Shown one piece after another: positions 57,413-64,000 of a stretch of DNA of 64,000 nt. Position 1 is the stretch's first letter, and each line of letters opens with the position of its first letter. The translations under genes were made by a program, and so were the position numbers. The notes under the pieces are model-generated. The model was not told the DNA's origin and did not search any database. It worked only from the letters and a program-made list of their open reading frames with translations. Location: assembly GCA_029207755.1 (NCBI GenBank), contig JARCOQ010000017.1:9250945-9314944 (forward strand), written 5' to 3'. The stretch comes from Chamaea fasciata (taxonomy: Eukaryota > Chordata > Aves > Passeriformes > Sylviidae).

Positions 57413-57848
57413 TCTAATCCTGTCCTGATTTTGCTCGGAAAGGCCCCTAAAGTTCATCTTATTCCAACCGGAGCAAACTCCCCCCAGACCAGGTTGCTCA
57501 GAGCCTCCTCCAGCCTGGCCTTGCACGTTCCCAGGGGTGGGGCATCCCCAGCCTCTGTGCACAGCCTGGGCCTGTGCCTCACCACCCTTACTGTAAAATG
57601 CCAGTTTCCTTAGGTACAGCCCAAATCGACCTCCTGCAGTTGAAAGCCATCCCCCCTTCTCCTCCCACCACAGACCCTGTTGAACACTCTGTCCCCATCT
57701 TTCCTGTGGGACCCTTCAAGTCCTGCACGGTCACAGCGAGGCGTCCCCATGGCCCTCTCTTCTCCAGCCTGAGCATCCCCCGCTCTCTCTTCATGGGTGG
57801 TTATAAAGTAAAACGAAAGCAGGAGCACTGCTGGGCTCCTTCCTCCAG
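57413..57848 (-). mobile_element. CR1 LINE 3' fragment in unit 5
   Basis: Duplicate of the unit 1 CR1 segment without differences that I could see. Confidence 0.85.
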
Positions 57849-58756
57849 TCTGGCATCTACCTTCTCCTTCCATGACTCCTGTGTGTGTCTAAGTCATCTC
57901 CTTGTCTGCCACTTCAGGAAGCCACACAAGTCATTTTGATCTTGGAAACCTCAGCAAGAAATACTTTATTTTTTTCCTTTCCAGTGCAAACATGTACCAT
58001 GCATGTCCAAAGCACCTGCAAGGAGAGTGTGACCTGTCACTGGGACCCTCTGTACTAAAGGATGACCATGGCAACAGCCCCAGGGACCTCCAGCCCCAGG
58101 CACCCACAACCCTGCAAACGCTCCCTGCACCCAAAGCCAATGCAAGTAGAGCTGGGGTGTGAAAAATAAAGATTGCTTATTTACAGAAGAGCAGCAACAA
58201 AAACAAACTATATGAGGCATTTTCAATGTAAGAATCTTTATTACAACAACAGTCTATAAAACGTATTTACATTACAAAAACCTATATAACAATGTATGAA
58301 CCATACAGAAGAGAACAACAAACTCTGAAACATATTTACAGATGAAAATGTAACAACAAACTCCAAAACATGTATCCAGAGGGGTGGCATCCCTGCCCGG
58401 CATCTCCATCAGCCCTGGAAGAAAAGCAAGTGACAGGGTCACTCCAGGCAGGCACAGAGGGCTATTCCCTGTGCCCCCAGGCTGGGACACGCTGGCAGAG
58501 AGGGACTCTGCTGCCAGCACTGAGCCTGGCTGGGGCTGAGGGCTGGGCCCCAGGCAGTGGGACCCAAAGCCTGGCCCAAAGCCAGCCCAGGGCGGGCTGG
58601 GGGTGGTGTTTGTGCCACCAGAACCCAGGGCCCCCCCGGGCACCGTGTCCCCGAGTGGGGACACCCAGCCCAGCCCCAGCCTGGCAGCAGGGCACCCACT
58701 CTGCCTGTGGGCAGGGCATGGCCAGCACCTACCTGTGCTGCTGCTGGGCTCCCTCT

Positions 58757-59212
58757 TCATCCCAAGACCATCTTCTCCTCCTCACTTTCCTCATCTACAT
58801 CCATGTCTTCAATGTAATCCTGCACATCCACCTCCATCGCTTCCTCCATCTCCTCCTGCACATCCACCTCCATCGCTTCCTCCATCTCCTCCTGCACATC
58901 CACCTCCATCGCTTCCTCCATCTCCTCCTGCACATCCACCTCCATCGCTTCCTCCATCTCCTCCTGCACATCCACCTCCATCGCTTCCTCCATCTCCTCC
59001 TGCACATCCACCTCCATCGCTTCCTCCATCTCCTCCTGCACATCCACCTCCATCGCTTCCTCAGTGTCTGTGCCAGCCTGCATAGGGAGCAAAACCTCAC
59101 GGTGGGGTCCCTGTCCCACACCATCCCCACAGAGCTCCAGCCCACCCAGGCACTTGGGGGTGTCCACCTCCATGGAATGGCACTGTACCTTCATTGGGGC
59201 AAAAGTGGGCAT
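58757..59212 (-). CDS. Acidic 12-residue-repeat protein, array copy 6
   Basis: ATG 59,212, intron 59,078-59,188, coding exon 59,077-58,733, stop at 58,759-58,757, 3' exon from 58,414. Protein identical to the other copies in the favoured model. It shares C at 58,652 with copy 5. It alone has C at 59,312 in the 5' region, which would change His to Gln only if the longer 206-residue reading were real. Confidence 0.6.
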   Translation of the reverse strand: MPTFAPMKVQCHSMEVDTPKCLGGLELCGDGVGQGPHREVLLPMQAGTDTEEAMEVDVQEEMEEAMEVDVQEEMEEAMEVDVQEEMEEAMEVDVQEEMEEAMEVDVQEEMEEAMEVDVQEEMEEAMEVDVQDYIEDMDVDEESEEEKMVLG

Positions 59213-59469
59213 CCTGCAGGGATGGATGGCAAGATCCAGGCACCAGAGAGATACCGCTTCTGACAGCAGCGTCAAAGTTGCGCTTTCCCGCTTTGCCGCG
59301 TGCACTGTCAGCTGCACCCTTTGAGCAGGGTGTGGTTCTTCTGGGCTGCAGGACACATCATGGCATTGTGGGTACATTGTTAAGCGTTGGAACGTTTGGG
59401 CACTGTTCCGTTATGACTTACAGGAGTTGCAGGACCGCTCCACTTTGGGCAACAGGGACCATTGAATGG

Positions 59470-59905
59470 TCTAATCCTGTCCTGATTTTGCTCAGAAAGG
59501 CCCCTAAAGTTCATCTTATTCCAACCGGAGCAAACTCCCCCCAGACCAGGTTGCTCAGAGCCTCCTCCAGCCTGGCCTTGCACGTTCCCAGGGGTGGGGC
59601 ATCCCCAGCCTCTGTGCACAGCCTGGGCCTGTGCCTCACCACCCTTACTGTAAAATGCCAGTTTCCTTAGGTACAGCCCAAATCGACCTCCTGCAGTTGA
59701 AAGCCATCCCCCCTTCTCCTCCCACCACAGACCCTGTTGAACACTCTGTCCCCATCTTTCCTGTGGGACCCTTCAAGTCCTGCACGGTCACAGCGAGGCG
59801 TCCCCATGGCCCTCTCTTCTCCAGCCTGAGCATCCCCCGCTCTCTCTTCATGGGTGGTTATAAAGTAAAACGAAAGCAGGAGCACTGCTGGGCTCCTTCC
59901 TCCAG
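59470..59905 (-). mobile_element. CR1 LINE 3' fragment in unit 6
   Basis: Duplicate of the unit 1 CR1 segment. It has A at 59,494 (G in units 1-5), shared with units 7 and 8. Confidence 0.85.
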
Positions 59906-60813
59906 TCTGGCATCTACCTTCTCCTTCCATGACTCCTGTGTGTGTCTAAGTCATCTCCTTGTCTGCCACTTCAGGAAGCCACACAAGTCATTTTGATCTT
60001 GGAAACCTCAGCAAGAAATACTTTATTTTTTTCCTTTCCAGTGCAAACATGTACCATGCATGTCCAAAGCACCTGCAAGGAGAGTGTGACCTGTCACTGG
60101 GACCCTCTGTACTAAAGGATGACCATGGCAACAGCCCCAGGGACCTCCAGCCCCAGGCACCCACAACCCTGCAAACGCTCCCTGCACCCAAAGCCAATGC
60201 AAGTAGAGCTGGGGTGTGAAAAATAAAGATTGCTTATTTACAGAAGAGCAGCAACAAAAACAAACTATATGAGGCATTTTCAATGTAAGAATCTTTATTA
60301 CAACAACAGTCTATAAAACGTATTTACATTACAAAAACCTATATAACAATGTATGAACCATACAGAAGAGAACAACAAACTCTGAAACATATTTACAGAT
60401 GAAAATGTAACAACAAACTCCAAAACATGTATCCAGAGGGGTGGCATCCCTGCCCGGCATCTCCATCAGCCCTGGAAGAAAAGCAAGTGACAGGGTCACT
60501 CCAGGCAGGCACAGAGGTCTATTCCCTGTGCCCCCAGGCTGGGACACGCTGGCAGAGAGGGACTCTGCTGCCAGCACTGAGCCTGGCTGGGGCTGAGGGC
60601 TGGGCCCCAGGCAGTGGGACCCAAAGCCTGGCTCAAAGCCAGCCCAGGGCGGGCTGGGGGTGGTGTTTGTGCCACCAGAACCCAGGGCCCCCCCGGGCAC
60701 CGTGTCCCTGAGTGGGGACACCCAGCCCAGCCCCAGCCTGGCAGCAGGGCACCCACTCTGCCTGTGGGCAGGGCATGGCCAGCACCTACCTGTGCTGCTG
60801 CTGGGCTCCCTCT

Positions 60814-61269
60814 TCATCCCAAGACCATCTTCTCCTCCTCACTTTCCTCATCTACATCCATGTCTTCAATGTAATCCTGCACATCCACCTCCATCGCTTC
60901 CTCCATCTCCTCCTGCACATCCACCTCCATCGCTTCCTCCATCTCCTCCTGCACATCCACCTCCATCGCTTCCTCCATCTCCTCCTGCACATCCACCTCC
61001 ATCGCTTCCTCCATCTCCTCCTGCACATCCACCTCCATCGCTTCCTCCATCTCCTCCTGCACATCCACCTCCATCGCTTCCTCCATCTCCTCCTGCACAT
61101 CCACCTCCATCGCTTCCTCAGTGTCTGTGCCAGCCTGCATAGGGAGCAAAACCTCACGGTGGGGTCCCTGTCCCACACCATCCCCACAGAGCTCCAGCCC
61201 ACCCAGGCACTTGGGGGTGTCCACCTCCATGGAATGGCACTGTACCTTCATTGGGGCAAAAGTGGGCAT
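60814..61269 (-). CDS. Acidic 12-residue-repeat protein, array copy 7
   Basis: ATG 61,269, intron 61,135-61,245, coding exon 61,134-60,790, stop at 60,816-60,814, 3' exon from 60,471. Protein identical to the other copies. The last intron has T at 60,518 (as copies 4 and 8) and T at 60,633 (as copy 8 only). I found no difference between copies 7 and 8 over their shared length, so they are the most recently duplicated or converted pair. Confidence 0.6.
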   Translation of the reverse strand: MPTFAPMKVQCHSMEVDTPKCLGGLELCGDGVGQGPHREVLLPMQAGTDTEEAMEVDVQEEMEEAMEVDVQEEMEEAMEVDVQEEMEEAMEVDVQEEMEEAMEVDVQEEMEEAMEVDVQEEMEEAMEVDVQDYIEDMDVDEESEEEKMVLG

Positions 61270-61526
61270 CCTGCAGGGATGGATGGCAAGATCCAGGCAC
61301 CAGAGAGATACCGCTTCTGACAGCAGCGTCAAAGTTGCGCTTTCCCGCTTTGCCGCGTGCACTGTCAGGTGCACCCTTTGAGCAGGGTGTGGTTCTTCTG
61401 GGCTGCAGGACACATCATGGCATTGTGGGTACATTGTTAAGCGTTGGAACGTTTGGGCACTGTTCCGTTATGACTTACAGGAGTTGCAGGACCGCTCCAC
61501 TTTGGGCAACAGGGACCATTGAATGG

Positions 61527-61962
61527 TCTAATCCTGTCCTGATTTTGCTCAGAAAGGCCCCTAAAGTTCATCTTATTCCAACCGGAGCAAACTCCCCCCA
61601 GACCAGGTTGCTCAGAGCCTCCTCCAGCCTGGCCTTGCACGTTCCCAGGGGTGGGGCATCCCCAGCCTCTGTGCACAGCCTGGGCCTGTGCCTCACCACC
61701 CTTACTGTAAAATGCCAGTTTCCTTAGGTACAGCCCAAATCGACCTCCTGCAGTTGAAAGCCATCCCCCCTTCTCCTCCCACCACAGACCCTGTTGAACA
61801 CTCTGTCCCCATCTTTCCTGTGGGACCCTTCAAGTCCTGCACGGTCACAGCGAGGCGTCCCCATGGCCCTCTCTTCTCCAGCCTGAGCATCCCCCGCTCT
61901 CTCTTCATGGGTGGTTATAAAGTAAAACGAAAGCAGGAGCACTGCTGGGCTCCTTCCTCCAG
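61527..61962 (-). mobile_element. CR1 LINE 3' fragment in unit 7
   Basis: Duplicate of the unit 1 CR1 segment, with A at 61,551 as in units 6 and 8. Confidence 0.85.
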
Positions 61963-62870
61963 TCTGGCATCTACCTTCTCCTTCCATGACTCCTGTGTGT
62001 GTCTAAGTCATCTCCTTGTCTGCCACTTCAGGAAGCCACACAAGTCATTTTGATCTTGGAAACCTCAGCAAGAAATACTTTATTTTTTTCCTTTCCAGTG
62101 CAAACATGTACCATGCATGTCCAAAGCACCTGCAAGGAGAGTGTGACCTGTCACTGGGACCCTCTGTACTAAAGGATGACCATGGCAACAGCCCCAGGGA
62201 CCTCCAGCCCCAGGCACCCACAACCCTGCAAACGCTCCCTGCACCCAAAGCCAATGCAAGTAGAGCTGGGGTGTGAAAAATAAAGATTGCTTATTTACAG
62301 AAGAGCAGCAACAAAAACAAACTATATGAGGCATTTTCAATGTAAGAATCTTTATTACAACAACAGTCTATAAAACGTATTTACATTACAAAAACCTATA
62401 TAACAATGTATGAACCATACAGAAGAGAACAACAAACTCTGAAACATATTTACAGATGAAAATGTAACAACAAACTCCAAAACATGTATCCAGAGGGGTG
62501 GCATCCCTGCCCGGCATCTCCATCAGCCCTGGAAGAAAAGCAAGTGACAGGGTCACTCCAGGCAGGCACAGAGGTCTATTCCCTGTGCCCCCAGGCTGGG
62601 ACACGCTGGCAGAGAGGGACTCTGCTGCCAGCACTGAGCCTGGCTGGGGCTGAGGGCTGGGCCCCAGGCAGTGGGACCCAAAGCCTGGCTCAAAGCCAGC
62701 CCAGGGCGGGCTGGGGGTGGTGTTTGTGCCACCAGAACCCAGGGCCCCCCCGGGCACCGTGTCCCTGAGTGGGGACACCCAGCCCAGCCCCAGCCTGGCA
62801 GCAGGGCACCCACTCTGCCTGTGGGCAGGGCATGGCCAGCACCTACCTGTGCTGCTGCTGGGCTCCCTCT

Positions 62871-63326
62871 TCATCCCAAGACCATCTTCTCCTCCTCACT
62901 TTCCTCATCTACATCCATGTCTTCAATGTAATCCTGCACATCCACCTCCATCGCTTCCTCCATCTCCTCCTGCACATCCACCTCCATCGCTTCCTCCATC
63001 TCCTCCTGCACATCCACCTCCATCGCTTCCTCCATCTCCTCCTGCACATCCACCTCCATCGCTTCCTCCATCTCCTCCTGCACATCCACCTCCATCGCTT
63101 CCTCCATCTCCTCCTGCACATCCACCTCCATCGCTTCCTCCATCTCCTCCTGCACATCCACCTCCATCGCTTCCTCAGTGTCTGTGCCAGCCTGCATAGG
63201 GAGCAAAACCTCACGGTGGGGTCCCTGTCCCACACCATCCCCACAGAGCTCCAGCCCACCCAGGCACTTGGGGGTGTCCACCTCCATGGAATGGCACTGT
63301 ACCTTCATTGGGGCAAAAGTGGGCAT
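62871..63326 (-). CDS. Acidic 12-residue-repeat protein, array copy 8
   Basis: ATG 63,326, intron 63,192-63,302, coding exon 63,191-62,847, stop at 62,873-62,871, 3' exon from 62,528. The gene model is complete; only the CR1 part of its unit is cut by the window end. Protein identical to the other copies. It carries the same variants as copy 7 (T at 62,575 and 62,690, A at 63,608). Confidence 0.6.
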   Translation of the reverse strand: MPTFAPMKVQCHSMEVDTPKCLGGLELCGDGVGQGPHREVLLPMQAGTDTEEAMEVDVQEEMEEAMEVDVQEEMEEAMEVDVQEEMEEAMEVDVQEEMEEAMEVDVQEEMEEAMEVDVQEEMEEAMEVDVQDYIEDMDVDEESEEEKMVLG

Positions 63327-63583
63327 CCTGCAGGGATGGATGGCAAGATCCAGGCACCAGAGAGATACCGCTTCTGACAGCAGCGTCAAAGTTGCGCTTT
63401 CCCGCTTTGCCGCGTGCACTGTCAGGTGCACCCTTTGAGCAGGGTGTGGTTCTTCTGGGCTGCAGGACACATCATGGCATTGTGGGTACATTGTTAAGCG
63501 TTGGAACGTTTGGGCACTGTTCCGTTATGACTTACAGGAGTTGCAGGACCGCTCCACTTTGGGCAACAGGGACCATTGAATGG

Positions 63584-64000
63584 TCTAATCCTGTCCTGAT
63601 TTTGCTCAGAAAGGCCCCTAAAGTTCATCTTATTCCAACCGGAGCAAACTCCCCCCAGACCAGGTTGCTCAGAGCCTCCTCCAGCCTGGCCTTGCACGTT
63701 CCCAGGGGTGGGGCATCCCCAGCCTCTGTGCACAGCCTGGGCCTGTGCCTCACCACCCTTACTGTAAAATGCCAGTTTCCTTAGGTACAGCCCAAATCGA
63801 CCTCCTGCAGTTGAAAGCCATCCCCCCTTCTCCTCCCACCACAGACCCTGTTGAACACTCTGTCCCCATCTTTCCTGTGGGACCCTTCAAGTCCTGCACG
63901 GTCACAGCGAGGCGTCCCCATGGCCCTCTCTTCTCCAGCCTGAGCATCCCCCGCTCTCTCTTCATGGGTGGTTATAAAGTAAAACGAAAGCAGGAGCACT
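63584..64000 (-). mobile_element. CR1 LINE 3' fragment in unit 8 (cut by the window end)
   Basis: Duplicate of the unit 1 CR1 segment, with A at 63,608. The array clearly continues beyond 64,000. Confidence 0.85.

Larger units (their letters stand above)
47790..64000. repeat. Macrosatellite: eight tandem ~2,057-bp gene-bearing units, open at the right edge
   Basis: Head-to-tail units anchored on GTGAAAAATAAAGATT at 47,890, 49,931, 51,988, 54,045, 56,102, 58,159, 60,216 and 62,273. The first is 2,041 bp, the next six exactly 2,057 bp, and the eighth is cut by the window end after 1,728 bp. Each unit, read on the minus strand, contains a CR1 3' fragment, a ~250-bp putative promoter, an acidic-repeat coding exon and a 3' exon with poly(A) signal. 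Units 2-8 differ at about seven variable sites that I could find. Unit 1 is the same over most of its length but diverged left of about 48,115, and lacks a 14-bp segment near 48,207. Fainter similarity continues left to about 47,790. Confidence 0.97.

Noticed and set aside
47790..64000. CRISPR array or satellite without genes as explanation of the regular repeats
   Set aside because: The units are 2 kb, contain eukaryotic splice and poly(A) signals and CR1 sequence, and have no short repeat-spacer pattern.
47790..64000. Direct homology of the array protein with semenogelins
   Set aside because: No signal peptide, a different intron/exon layout (coding across two exons with stop before the last intron) and unrelated composition.

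Overview
The window is vertebrate nuclear DNA, almost certainly from a bird. Two observations support this. CR1 LINE 3' ends of the avian type are present at about 3.5 kb and once per unit in the right-hand array. The gene order STK4 (+), KCNS1 (-), WAP-domain gene (-) is the one found at the start of the mammalian WFDC locus (human 20q13.12). Genes are split by introns, so most long open frames here are not genes. The species cannot be named from the sequence.

Layout. 1-13,673 is intron of STK4 (MST1 kinase), with a CR1 fragment and homopolymer runs. 13,674-13,832 is the last STK4 coding exon (SARAH domain), followed by an AT-rich 3' UTR ending near 14.8 or 16.8 kb. KCNS1 (silent Kv9.1 channel subunit) runs leftwards: a likely noncoding first exon in a CpG island (donor at 32,898), coding exons at 28,391-27,426 and 22,551-22,072. 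34-44.5 kb is intergenic and holds AT-rich islets that look like regulatory elements. 45,300-44,728 is a compact three-exon gene for a 76-residue secreted protein with one complete eight-cysteine WAP domain.

The most unusual part is 47.8 kb to the right edge: a head-to-tail array of eight units (seven of them spaced exactly 2,057 bp apart by anchor) that continues beyond the window. Each unit carries a minus-strand gene model with splice sites and a poly(A) signal, encoding a strongly acidic protein built on a 12-residue repeat (EAMEVDVQEEME) that comes from a 36-bp minisatellite, plus a CR1 3' fragment. The units differ at only a handful of bases and I see no difference in the coding exon. 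The leftmost copy diverges only in its 3' UTR, where its poly(A) signal is at a different place.

How the parts relate. STK4 and KCNS1 are conserved anchors. The interval after them is where mammals keep WAP antiproteases and the repeat-rich semenogelins. The bird locus has one small WAP gene and then this homogenised acidic-repeat family. I do not recognise the acidic family. It has no signal peptide in the model I favour, so it is not an obvious semenogelin relative; the shared position is only suggestive.
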